From NCBI GenBank assembly GCA_964618075.1, contig CAZTZO010000006.1, forward strand, positions 1-64,000: DNA of 64,000 nt, in the 5' to 3' direction. The notes under the pieces are model-generated. The model did not search any database and had not been told where the DNA came from. It saw only the letters and a list, made by a program, of their open reading frames with translations. Position numbers and translations under genes: made by a program. Position 1 is the stretch's first letter. Each line of letters opens with the position of its first letter. The DNA comes from CAYTMY01 sp964618075 (GTDB lineage Bacteria > Bacillota > Clostridia > Eubacteriales > Anaerofustaceae). This document shows, piece after piece, positions 26,461 through 36,000 of this stretch.

Positions 26461-28172
26461 TTCAACCCCGCCTTTGTATCAGACAAAAGTATTTCACTGC
26501 CTAAGGTGTTTTTCAATACCTTTTCCAAATCAATACCCTTCTCCTTAGCTATTATTTCAGCCACAAGAGGCCCGCAAAAGCCTCCCTGACATCTGCCCAT
26601 TCCCGCACGCACGCGTCTTTTTACTCCGTCTACGCTATCACAAGGAAGGCTGCGGTGAAGAGCCTGTATTATTTCTCCCTTGCTTATCTGCTCGCAGCGA
26701 CATATTATAATACCGTAATCAGGGTTTTCTTTTATAAACGCGTCCCTGTCTTCATCGCTCATATTGTTAACGCACGGTATCCTTTTTCTTATCGGATTGA
26801 AGCTCTCGTTCACCTCCGGCTTAAAATCTTTAGAAATTATATCAACTGCCATTTCTGCAACGTCTACCGCTATAGCCGGTGCGGCAGTCAAGCCGGGAGA
26901 TTGTATACCGGCAGCATGAACGATATTCTTTGTAAACTTACCCTTCGTAATGACGAAATCCTCTTCAAAGGTCGCTGCTCTTACTCCCGCAAAGTATGTA
27001 ATTATATCGCCTTCGTTTATTGAAGGAACGCTTGATTGATGCTTCTTCATCGATGATACTACGCTTTGTCTTGTGGTGGCGTAATTCTCTCTTTCGCACG
27101 TTTCTATAGCGTCGGGGCCGATAAGCAGATTGCCGTCTATTGTCGTAACAATGCCGCCACCCTTTGAATGCGCTTTTTTTACAGACGACGAACCAAACGA
27201 TGAAACTATTATATTTACCTTTTTTGTTGCCTTCTTATCTAAAATACTGTTTGTTCCCTTACGAGGGTGAATGGAAAAAAACCTGTCGTTTGCCATTTTC
27301 GCCAGCTCGTCGCTGAATACCCCCGCCGCGTTTACAACGACACCCGGGTAAAGTTTCCCACGGTTTGTCTTGACAGCCGTTATCCTGTTATCATCAAGCT
27401 CAATATCGGTTACGGCAGTATCCAAAAATATCTTTGCTCCGTTATCTATGGCATTTTCCGCATAAGCTATACTCAGGGCATACGGCGATACCATACCGGC
27501 AGTCGGGAAGAATAAAGCACAGCGTATATCGGGGCTGAGATTATCCTGAGACGCTCTGAGTTCATTTTCACTGACATATTTTACCGGCACCCCATTATTC
27601 CTCCAGTATGGAAGAATAAGCTTTAAAACAGGTATCATAAGCTTTGAAGTAAAGCACAGATATTGACCGTCCTTGCGAAAATCCACATCAAGCTCATTAC
27701 ATATCTCATCGTACATTTTATTTCCGCGAAGATTATATTTTTGTTTGAGCTGTCCTTTTTTTAAATCAATACCGGGATGTATCATTCCGTCGTTGCGGCA
27801 TGAAGCTTGCATGGCTACGTCGTGCTCCTTATCCACTACAACTACCTTTAATTTGTATCTGGTCAATTCCCTTGCAATGGCGCAGCCCACTATTCCTGCG
27901 CCGACTACAAGCACGTCGCACTCCTCATTATCCAGAATATTATCGTTAACATCAGGCAGCTTCATCGCTTCAATGGTTCCGCCGGTATACTCAATATCGT
28001 TCACAACGCCGAGATATCGTTTTTTATCTACGGCAGCCTGGCAAGCATGAACAACGTCCTCCCATTTGTCAAGTTTTCCGCAAATTCTAACATAGCCGCG
28101 CTCTTCTATGGCAGAAACACGCCCCTCGTAGAGCTTACTTAGTTTTTTGTTTAACTTACCGATACCGCTCAT
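26457..28172 (-). CDS. GlpA-like FAD-dependent glycerol-3-phosphate dehydrogenase with [2Fe-2S] domain
   Basis: Predicted to oxidise glycerol-3-phosphate or a similar 2-hydroxy substrate. An unusual N-terminal extension of about 80 residues precedes the DAO-type FAD motif VLVVGAGIVGCAIARELTRY. The C-terminus is a BFD-like [2Fe-2S] domain with IICRCEQIS and GMGRCQGGFCGP, giving four conserved Cys. The substrate is not certain: the same architecture occurs in other 2-hydroxyacid dehydrogenases. It lies 8 bp after alr and overlaps the next gene by 4 bp, so the flavoprotein genes act as one translational unit. Confidence 0.85.
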   Translation of the reverse strand: MSGIGKLNKKLSKLYEGRVSAIEERGYVRICGKLDKWEDVVHACQAAVDKKRYLGVVNDIEYTGGTIEAMKLPDVNDNILDNEECDVLVVGAGIVGCAIARELTRYKLKVVVVDKEHDVAMQASCRNDGMIHPGIDLKKGQLKQKYNLRGNKMYDEICNELDVDFRKDGQYLCFTSKLMIPVLKLILPYWRNNGVPVKYVSENELRASQDNLSPDIRCALFFPTAGMVSPYALSIAYAENAIDNGAKIFLDTAVTDIELDDNRITAVKTNRGKLYPGVVVNAAGVFSDELAKMANDRFFSIHPRKGTNSILDKKATKKVNIIVSSFGSSSVKKAHSKGGGIVTTIDGNLLIGPDAIETCERENYATTRQSVVSSMKKHQSSVPSINEGDIITYFAGVRAATFEEDFVITKGKFTKNIVHAAGIQSPGLTAAPAIAVDVAEMAVDIISKDFKPEVNESFNPIRKRIPCVNNMSDEDRDAFIKENPDYGIIICRCEQISKGEIIQALHRSLPCDSVDGVKRRVRAGMGRCQGGFCGPLVAEIIAKEKGIDLEKVLKNTLGSEILLSDTKAGLK

Positions 28173-28180
28173 TGCCGCAC

Positions 28181-29239
28181 CTATACATACTCTCTTTTTA
28201 TATTTTCATCTATCGCACATATAACGTCAGTAGGAACCGTTTTAAGGTACTCTGCACACTGCATGACGTGATATGAATCCTTCAAAATATATACGCTTTG
28301 ACCGACATGAACGCTTTCGTCCACCTCAACGAATAAAACCGACATACATATGTTAGCGACTATTTTATACGCCTTATCGTTGATGTATACGCTTCTGCCC
28401 GTATTGTGTCTTATTATTCCGTTTGCATAACCTATCGGAAGAATGGCAATATATGTGTCGTTTCTTTCAGCCTTAAAAATTGCATCGTAGCCTATTGTTT
28501 CACCGCACATGAGCTTTTTTATCCTCATGACCCTTGATTTAAGAGCAAAGGTGGATTTAAAGCCGAGCGTTTCGTCTTTTGTAAGGTCGTAAAGCAAATC
28601 CCCGACGCGCATACCGTTGGCATAATCGAGCTTGTCGTAATAGATAAGCGCTTCGCTGTTGTATACATGAACGATAGGTATATTTATATCTCCTGCTTCA
28701 TCAAGAAATTCTTTGAAAAGCTCTGTCTGGTGTTTCGTTACGATTTTATCGGCAGCCATATACAAGTGAGTATAGGCTCCCTCGAGAATACCGTATTCAT
28801 TACATAAGCGCACTGCTTTTTTAAATTCATTTTTATCCTTAAAGCCGAAGCGGTTCATGCCCGTATCAACCTTAAGGTGTACCTTTATGCTTTTTTCCTT
28901 AAGCAAGCTTAGCGTTTCTGTCGAATCCACGCTTGCGGTTATATTATACTTTTCATAAAGGTCGATGTTACGCTCGTCAAGAGGAAAAAATGTCAGTATT
29001 CCTATATCGGGATATTCTTTTCGTACTCTTAACGCTTCAGAAAGGGAAGAAACCGCAAGATAATTGCATCCGCCGTCTATAACGGACTGTATCGCCCTAA
29101 GCGAATGTCCGTATGCCTCTGCCTTTACCACAGCGAAACGAACATCGTATCCGGGGCATCGCCTGATTATATTCTGTGTGTTCTTTTTAATGTTTGTAAG
29201 GCTTATTTCTACAGTATTGTCGTCGCAATATTGATGCAT
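28181..29239 (-). CDS. alr: Alanine racemase family protein
   Basis: PLP enzyme interconverting L- and D-alanine for cell-wall synthesis. The PLP lysine is in AVVKAEAYGHS, the barrel strand reads LKVDTGMNRFGF, and the second catalytic base Tyr lies in IGYDAIF, followed by ILPIGYANGI. The length (352 aa) is slightly short. The first 63 bp of the gene belong to a 119-bp tandem duplication whose second copy lies upstream and carries a dead 20-codon copy of the N-terminus. Cotranscribed with an ATP-grasp gene upstream and a GlpA-like gene downstream; a paralogue acting on another amino acid cannot be excluded. Confidence 0.9.
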   Translation of the reverse strand: MHQYCDDNTVEISLTNIKKNTQNIIRRCPGYDVRFAVVKAEAYGHSLRAIQSVIDGGCNYLAVSSLSEALRVRKEYPDIGILTFFPLDERNIDLYEKYNITASVDSTETLSLLKEKSIKVHLKVDTGMNRFGFKDKNEFKKAVRLCNEYGILEGAYTHLYMAADKIVTKHQTELFKEFLDEAGDINIPIVHVYNSEALIYYDKLDYANGMRVGDLLYDLTKDETLGFKSTFALKSRVMRIKKLMCGETIGYDAIFKAERNDTYIAILPIGYANGIIRHNTGRSVYINDKAYKIVANICMSVLFVEVDESVHVGQSVYILKDSYHVMQCAEYLKTVPTDVICAIDENIKREYV

Positions 29240-29295
29240 ATCTCACCTATATCTCTATTTTATCAAATTAATCGTTAAGAATGTGTTTAAGCCTA
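29177..29295. repeat. 119-bp tandem duplication, copy 1
   Basis: Begins TGTGTTCTTTTTAATG and ends TTTAAGCCT. It spans the first 63 bp of alr and 56 bp of intergenic DNA that is a decayed copy of the 3' end of the ATP-grasp gene. It differs from copy 2 at only a handful of positions. Confidence 0.9.
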
Positions 29296-29414
29296 TGTGT
29301 TCTTTTTAATGTTTGTAAGGCTTATTTCTACAGTATTGTCATCGCAATATTGATGCATATCTCACTTACATCTCTATTTTATCAAATTCATCTTTAAGAA
29401 TGTCTTTAAGCCTG
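29296..29414. repeat. 119-bp tandem duplication, copy 2
   Basis: Directly follows copy 1. It contains a vestigial alr start (minus-strand ATG at 29358, 20 codons to a TAG) and the real last 49 bp of the ATP-grasp gene. The mismatches sit mainly where each copy is no longer coding. Confidence 0.9.
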
Positions 29415-30388
29415 TCAAGATATTTCATCTTACCGTCTGTGTGCATGATGTAATACTGATAGTTCGTATAACAGGGGTACTCGTTTACCTCTATAATAAC
29501 CGGCCCTTTTTCTGATATTGCGATATCCCAACCTATCAGACGCACGTCAGGGGTTAGCAGAGAAGCCTCCTTTGCAAGCTGTATGGCTTCTTTCATCATC
29601 GGTACTTTAATATTCTTAAAATCAAAGCCCGTAACAGGGTGCTTTTCATAAACATTGAGTTCATCGTCCACCACGGGGCCGACGCTTCGTCCGTCCTCAT
29701 CAATAAGCGTTTCAAGATCCGTACAGCTTATAAGGTCGCTCGAGCCGTCGTCTAAGCGAAGAACCATTTCGTATATATACACCTTGCAGTCCTTTAATAC
29801 CGTAATTATCCTGACGTTGCTCACGGCACCCGAATTGATCGCATTTAAATCAGGGTGCTGCTTTATCGCTTCTTCTATCAGATAATACCTGTCAGACATC
29901 AGTTGATCGTACAAAACGCCATAGTCACTTACCTCTGAAACAGTTATCTTTTTTACGCCCTTTCCACCGTAGCTGTCGGGAACCTTAGCGAAAACATAAT
30001 CCTTGGAAGCGCAAAATTCCTTAAAGCCATCTGCTCCCGCAACGCGCATGTCGAGATATTCACGTTTAAGATAATCTCTGAAAATATGATTCGCCATTAT
30101 TTTGTCGTCGCAGCACACTCTGTAGGTTCTGTTGTTAAGATAACCGAGTATACTGAAATAATTCTGTGTGGTAAGCATACTCTTCTTGTCGTCCTTTGAA
30201 AGGTTGATATAATCGCCCTTCATATAATCAATATATCCGATACGGTATTTAAAAGCATTCATAACGAAATCGACCTTAACGGCAAATCTGCTCTTGCCGT
30301 TTGTGTCCGCTATTCTATTAAGAACTCTGTGCATATTTTTATAATTGATTCCCGCTATTTTGCTTTTGATAAATTCAAGCTTATTCAT
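29366..30388 (-). CDS. Sugar-transfer-associated ATP-grasp family protein
   Basis: A 340-residue ATP-grasp enzyme. ATP-binding motifs are visible: FAKVPDSYGGKGVKKI in the central domain, YLIEEAIKQHPDLNAI, and the metal site in IGWDIAISEKGPVIIEVNEYP. The SNVRIITV segment after a conserved Asn-Ser is typical of the ATPgrasp_ST family, found near polysaccharide and sugar-transfer genes. The likely reaction joins a carboxylate to an amine or similar nucleophile; substrates unknown. It heads the operon with alr, which may supply D-alanine, but that link is only positional. GGGGG lies 8-12 bp before the ATG. Confidence 0.75.
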   Translation of the reverse strand: MNKLEFIKSKIAGINYKNMHRVLNRIADTNGKSRFAVKVDFVMNAFKYRIGYIDYMKGDYINLSKDDKKSMLTTQNYFSILGYLNNRTYRVCCDDKIMANHIFRDYLKREYLDMRVAGADGFKEFCASKDYVFAKVPDSYGGKGVKKITVSEVSDYGVLYDQLMSDRYYLIEEAIKQHPDLNAINSGAVSNVRIITVLKDCKVYIYEMVLRLDDGSSDLISCTDLETLIDEDGRSVGPVVDDELNVYEKHPVTGFDFKNIKVPMMKEAIQLAKEASLLTPDVRLIGWDIAISEKGPVIIEVNEYPCYTNYQYYIMHTDGKMKYLDRLKDILKDEFDKIEM

Positions 30389-30418
30389 GTCGTAAAACCC
30401 CCTTTTGCAAGTAAGCTT

Positions 30419-30447
30419 ATTATAACACTTTTATTTTTCTCTGACAA
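30419..30447 (-). promoter_or_regulatory. Promoter of the ATP-grasp-alr-glp operon
   Basis: On the minus strand TTGTCA, 17-bp spacer, TATAAT, about 30 bp before the ATP-grasp start. Confidence 0.75.
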
Positions 30448-30493
30448 TATATCCTTGATGCAAGACAATCGCAACAAAAATATCTTCACTTAC

Positions 30494-30522
30494 TTGTCTT
30501 GAAACAAAAAATACTTTATACT
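30494..30522 (+). promoter_or_regulatory. Promoter of the MATE transporter gene
   Basis: TTGTCT, 17-bp spacer, TATACT, ending 24 bp before the ATG. Confidence 0.65.
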
Positions 30523-30546
30523 TTTTGTTAAGAACAGAGGCATTTG

Positions 30547-31941
30547 ATGAAACAGAAGATTTTGTCTATTGAAGAACAACACAACAGAATGATGAATACG
30601 CCGATACCGAAGCTAGTACTGTCGCTTGCACTGCCGACTACGATAAGTCAGCTTATAACGGTGATATACAATACGGCGGATACATATTTCGTATCGCATA
30701 TAGGCACAAGCGCCGCCGCAGCAACCGGAGTTGTGTTTTCGCTTATGTCAATTATTCAGGCGTTGGGCTTCGGCGTGGCGACGGGAGCGAACAGTATAAT
30801 AAGCAGAAAGCTCGGAGCAAAGGAAAACGACAAGGCAAACATATGTGCAGCAAGCGCATTTTCCATAGCTGTTATCATCGGCTTGATAATTATGATAATC
30901 GGACTTTTGACTATTAAAAAGCTTATGCTTTTATTGGGAGCAACCGAAACGATACTGCCCTATGCCTGTGATTATGCAAAATATATTCTTATTTCCGCAC
31001 CGATAATGTGTGCCTCGTTTGTGCTCAACAACCTTTTGAGGGCGCAGGGCGAAGCAGTGTTGTCTATGTGGGGACTGTGTACGGGCGGCATACTCAATAT
31101 GATCCTCGACCCTTTATTGATTTTCGGCTTGAATATGGGAATTGCGGGCGCCGCTATAGCCACTGCGCTAAGCCAATGCGTAAGCTTTGTAATACTTCTC
31201 AGTCCGTTTTTAAAGGGGAAAAGCATTGTCAAGCTGGATTTACGCCTTTCAAGCAGAAAACCAAAAATGTATTATATCATTATAAAAAACGGCTTTCCCA
31301 CAATATGCCGTCAGGGAATGGCAAGCGTGGCAAGCGCTATGATGAATATTTATGCAGGAGCATATGGCGACGCAGTTCTTGCCGCAATCACAATATCCAA
31401 CAAAGTATATCTTCTCATGCGAAATATGGTTATCGGGATAGGTCAAGGTATGCAGCCTGTTGTCGGCTACAACTACGGAGCAGGCAACAAGACGAGAGTA
31501 AAAAAAGCCTTTGTATTTACCTGTATCATCGGTACGCTCGTATGCACGATAGGTACCGTTATTATTGCAATCGGCGCTCAGGATATTATGGCTTGGTTCA
31601 GAGACGATCCTCAGGTCATAGAGATAGGCACGAAAATGCTGCATTATGGCTGTATCGTTATGCCTGTATTAGCTTTTTCCACATACGTCAATCAGATGTT
31701 TCAATTCCTCGGCTTCAGTACGCAGGCAATATTCTTAGCTCTTTGCAGACAAGGAATATTCTTTATACCGCTATTGATGATACTCCCCCCAATATTGGGA
31801 ATAGTGGGAATTGAGATAACGCAGGCTGCCGCTGACTTAATAACCTTTGTAATATCTATACCATTTATAATAATATTCTTTAAAAAACAGCTGAGCGAGA
31901 AAAAGCAATCCGTCGATATTTTCGACAATGCAAAATCTTAG
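30547..31941 (+). CDS. MATE family efflux transporter
   Basis: Twelve-helix multidrug and toxin extrusion exporter driven by Na+ or H+. The two MatE repeats are evident: PIPKLVLSLALPTTISQLI in the first and a second copy around KNGFPTICRQGMASVASAM. The length of 464 is typical. The conserved GIGQGMQPVVGYNYGAG of the second half is present. The ATG at 30547 is preferred, with AGAGG about 6-10 bp upstream; a TTG one codon earlier gives the same frame. Substrates cannot be inferred. Transcribed alone, divergent from the ATP-grasp operon. Confidence 0.92.
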   Translation: MKQKILSIEEQHNRMMNTPIPKLVLSLALPTTISQLITVIYNTADTYFVSHIGTSAAAATGVVFSLMSIIQALGFGVATGANSIISRKLGAKENDKANICAASAFSIAVIIGLIIMIIGLLTIKKLMLLLGATETILPYACDYAKYILISAPIMCASFVLNNLLRAQGEAVLSMWGLCTGGILNMILDPLLIFGLNMGIAGAAIATALSQCVSFVILLSPFLKGKSIVKLDLRLSSRKPKMYYIIIKNGFPTICRQGMASVASAMMNIYAGAYGDAVLAAITISNKVYLLMRNMVIGIGQGMQPVVGYNYGAGNKTRVKKAFVFTCIIGTLVCTIGTVIIAIGAQDIMAWFRDDPQVIEIGTKMLHYGCIVMPVLAFSTYVNQMFQFLGFSTQAIFLALCRQGIFFIPLLMILPPILGIVGIEITQAAADLITFVISIPFIIIFFKKQLSEKKQSVDIFDNAKS

Positions 31942-32069
31942 ATGTTATGTTTAGTATTATTAAAATAAATAATAACGATATTTGTAATAATTCGATTATT
32001 TATGCATTTAGTTTGTCTATATCATGTTATCATGGATTATCTTAACAGAACAGGAATTAAAAAATTAAT

Positions 32070-32954
32070 ATGGAAAGCACATCAAAAAACGATAAGGGAC
32101 GCCGCGACGCATACAGGATAAAGGACATCGATCCGTTTCATTCGATAGTACCGTATGTAATGCCTAAAAGGACAGAGGCGGAGGTATTTTCTCACGAAAC
32201 AATAGACATCACCAACCTTTTAAAGCTGATTAAGGAGAAAAACGAACAATCCGGCTCAGAATTAAAACTGTTTCATGCAATTTGTACGGCAACGGCAAAA
32301 ACGCTCTATCTTCGACCGCTTTTAAATTCGTTTGTATCCGGAAAAAGATTTTGGCAACGCCGTGACATCGTTTTATCGTTTGTGGCAAAAAAGAAGTTTG
32401 AAGATTATTCCGAGGAAGGTCTTATGACGCTTTGTATAGACGGGAATAATAATATAAACGATATATCCCAAAAAATAATCGGAGACGTAAGCAAGGTTCG
32501 CAAAGACGGCTCGAACGACCTTGACGGTCTTATGGGTTTTGTCGGAAGACTGCCGCGCTTTATTCTTAACATTCTTTTCTTTTTCATAAGGATGTTCGAA
32601 TACTACGGAGTCATGCCCAAGGCTCTTACAGAAGGCGACCCGAACTACACCAGCGTGCTTATTGCAAACCTCGGCAGCATCAAATGCAGCGCTCCGTATC
32701 ATCATCTGAGCAATTACGGCACGAACTCCATAATGATAACGATAGGAGTAGTTAAAAAGAAGCCTGTTTACGACGATAACGGCTCAATGGATATGAGAGA
32801 TATTGTCGATTTGGGAATAACGCTGGACGAACGTATCGCCGACGGTTTTTATTTCGCAAGATCAATCAAATTGCTTAAATACATGCTGGAGAATCCCGAA
32901 ATACTTTTCGAAGCTATCAACAGCCCTGTAAAAGAAGCAAACGCCTTTCTTTAA
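32070..32954 (+). CDS. Orphan 2-oxo acid dehydrogenase E2-like acyltransferase-fold protein
   Basis: A 294-residue protein related to the catalytic domain of E2 acyltransferases and chloramphenicol acetyltransferase. There is no lipoyl or subunit-binding domain. The C-terminal block LGITLDERIADGFYFARSI aligns with the E2 active-site motif DHRxxDG, but His is replaced by Glu; Asp and Gly remain. The middle block LIANLGSIKCSAPYHHLSNYG matches the E2 SNLG segment. I recall a conserved clostridial family with the same DER motif, so this is probably not recent decay. Function unknown. The ribosome site is weak (AGGA 14 bp upstream). It stands alone. Confidence 0.7.
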   Translation: MESTSKNDKGRRDAYRIKDIDPFHSIVPYVMPKRTEAEVFSHETIDITNLLKLIKEKNEQSGSELKLFHAICTATAKTLYLRPLLNSFVSGKRFWQRRDIVLSFVAKKKFEDYSEEGLMTLCIDGNNNINDISQKIIGDVSKVRKDGSNDLDGLMGFVGRLPRFILNILFFFIRMFEYYGVMPKALTEGDPNYTSVLIANLGSIKCSAPYHHLSNYGTNSIMITIGVVKKKPVYDDNGSMDMRDIVDLGITLDERIADGFYFARSIKLLKYMLENPEILFEAINSPVKEANAFL

Positions 32955-32997
32955 AAGAAAGGCATAATAATAAAATGAAATAATGGTTTTAAACAAA

Positions 32998-33040
32998 TAA
33001 AGCGCCTTACCCTTTAAAAGGAGTAAAGCGCTTATTTTTT
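32998..33040. terminator. Bidirectional terminator between the E2-like gene and nifJ
   Basis: Stem ATAAAGCGC..TTAC / GTAAAGCGCTTAT with T6 on the plus strand and TTTATTTG on the minus strand, between convergent genes. Confidence 0.8.
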
Positions 33041-33048
33041 ATTATGCT

Positions 33049-36000
33049 TTATTCAGCCATTTGCTTATATTTTTCGTATCTCTCTTTTGCGTCCTGTTCG
33101 GTTTTCTTGAACAAGTCCTCCGCAATATCGGGGAAGGTCACCGAAAGTGCGGTATAACGGTTTTCACTGTTTAAGAATTCTCTGAACGAAGCACTTGGCT
33201 GCTTGCTGTCGAGAATGAACGGGTTTTTACCCTCCTTGGTAAGCTCGGGGTTATATCTGTAAAGGTGCCAATATCCTGCGTCTACCGCATTCTTCATCTG
33301 CTGCATTGCATTACCCATGCCGACCTTAATACCGTGGTTGATGCAGGGTGCATAAGCGATGACAAGAGAAGGTCCGTGATAGCTTTCAGCTTCCTTAAGC
33401 GCTTTTATGAGCTGGTTGGGATCGGAACCCATAGCCACCTGAGCCACGTAGACATAACCGTACGAGACAGCCATCATGCCCAGATCCTTCTTCTTTATCC
33501 TCTTGCCCTGAGCGGCGAATTTCGCAACCGCTGCCGTAGGTGTGGATTTTGAGGATTGACCGCCCGTGTTTGAGTAAACCTCTGTATCAAATACAAGAAC
33601 ATTTACATCCTCGTCCGAAGCAAGCACGTGATCAAGTCCGCCGTAGCCGATGTCGTATGCCCAGCCGTCGCCGCCGAATATCCACATGGATTTTTTGACG
33701 AGCTGGTTCTTGTTTTCAAGAATGTATTTCTTTGTGTCCTCAAGCGCTTTGTCTTGTGTCTTAAGGCTTTCAAAAACAGATATAAGCTTTTCGGAGGCCT
33801 CGATAGATCCATTTGCGTCGTTCATGTTTGATATCCATGAGTTTGCCGCTGCCTTTATGTTTTCGTCAACACCTGTGAGGCATATGTTCTCAAGCTTTTC
33901 CTTTATTGAATTTCTTAAGCTTCTCACGCCAAGATACATTCCGAAGCCGTACTCGGCATTGTCTTCAAACAGCGAATTTGCCCATGCGGGGCCTCGTCCG
34001 TCATCGTTCTTTGTGTAAGGTATGCTCGGCGCGCTCGCTCCCCATATCGAAGAGCAGCCCGTTGCATTTGAGATGTACATTCTGTCTCCGAACAGCTGGG
34101 TAACAAGCTTTGCATACGGTGTTTCTCCGCAGCCCGCACATGCACCGGAAAATTCAAGCAAGGGCTTGACAAACTGACTTCCCTTTACGGAGAATATATT
34201 GTTTTCATCGGGCTCCTTCTGCTTCAATGAGACCATGTAATCCCAGTTTACAGATTCCTTCATCATCTCTTCGAGAGGCTTCATAACAAGAGCCTTTTGC
34301 TTTGCGGGACATACATTCATGCAGGAAGTGCAGCCCGTGCAGTCGCAGGGTGATACCTGTATTCTGAAATTGAGATTTTCCGTTCCCTTTCCTATGGGCT
34401 TTATCGTTTCAAAGCCTTTGGGAGCAACCTCAGATTGTTCGTTTGTAATAAGAACGGGGCGAATAGCGCCGTGTGGGCATACGAACGAGCAACGGTTACA
34501 CTGTATGCAGTTTTCACTCACCCATTCGGGCACATCTATAGCTATGCATCTTTTTTCGTATGCTGCGCTTCCCGAAGGGAATGTTCCGTCTTCTATGCCT
34601 TTAAATGCGGAGACCTTCAAGGAATCCCCTTCTTGAGCATTTATCGGTCTTAATATTTTTTCTATGAATTCCGGAGCGGGGGAAGCTTTTATTTCTTCAT
34701 CCTTAGCATCTTTCCACGAGGATGGAATGTCAACTTTCATAAGGCTGTCGACTGCACCGTCAATAGCTTTATTGTTCATATCGACTATATTCTGACCTTT
34801 TTTACCGTAGCTCTTAACAACTTCCTTTTTGAGCAGCTCCTCGGCAAGCTTATAGTCGATGACGTTTGCAAGCTTAAAGAAAGCCGCCTGCATTATCATA
34901 TTCGTTCTTCTGCCAAGTCCTATTTCTGAAGCAACGCGCGTTGCGTTGATTATGTAAAACTTAACGTCGTTATTTGCCAGAGTCCTTTTCATATTGGCGG
35001 GAAGCTCTTTTTCAAGCTCCTGAGTAGTCCATGTGGTATTAAGAAGGAAGGTGCCTCCCTTTTTAACATCCTTAACCATGTCGTACTGTCTTACATAAGT
35101 CTGAGTGGAGCAGGACACAAAGTCCGCCGCGTCGATAAGGTATGTGGAGGTTATCGGGGATTTTCCGAACCGTAGATGCGATATCGTAACGCCGCCCGAC
35201 TTCTTTGAGTCGTAAGCAAAATAACCCTGAGCGTACATATCCGTATTGTCGCCTATTATTTTTATAGCGCTCTTGTTTGCGCCGACTGTTCCGTCAGAGC
35301 CCAAGCCCCAGAACTTACAGCTTACCGTGCCCTCAGGAAGAGTGTTGATGGATTGCTTTATTTCAAGCGAACGATGCGTCACATCGTCGTTTATACCGAT
35401 AGTAAATCTGTCAAGCGGAGCTTTATCCTTGAGGTTATCGTAAACTGGCTTCAAATGCGTCGGTGTTGTGTCCTTTGAACCGAGACCGAATATCCCTCCG
35501 TACACCTCGGGGGCGTCTTTTACAGAGTAAAGAACGCTCTTTACATCAAGATAAAGCGGTTCTCCAGCCGAACCGGGCTCCTTCGTTCTGTCTAATACCG
35601 CGATTTTTTTAACGCTCTTCGGAAGAACATTCAGGAAATATTTAGCGCTGAAAGGTCTGTAAAGGTGTACCTTGATAAGACCGACCTTTTCACCGTTTGA
35701 ATTAAGATAATCCACGGTTTCCTCAAGAGCTTCGCATACGGAGCCCATAGCGATGACTATTCTGTCTGCATCGGGTGCGCCGTAATAATTGAAGGGCTTG
35801 TATTCCCTTCCCGTCTCTTCGGAAATCTTTACCATATAATCGTTTACGATATCGGGAAGCTCGTCATAGAAAGAGTTTGCCGCTTCCTTTGCCTGGAAGA
35901 AAATGTCCGGATTCTGCGCAGTACCTCTCGTGCAAGGATTTTCGGGATTAAGCGCATTCTTTCTGAATTCTGCTATTGCCTCCCAGTCCACGAGCTTTTT

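Noticed and set aside
31008..31814. A 268-codon frame inside the MATE gene in another frame
   Set aside because: Arginine-, tyrosine- and cysteine-rich translation with no family match, fully inside a well-recognised transporter gene.
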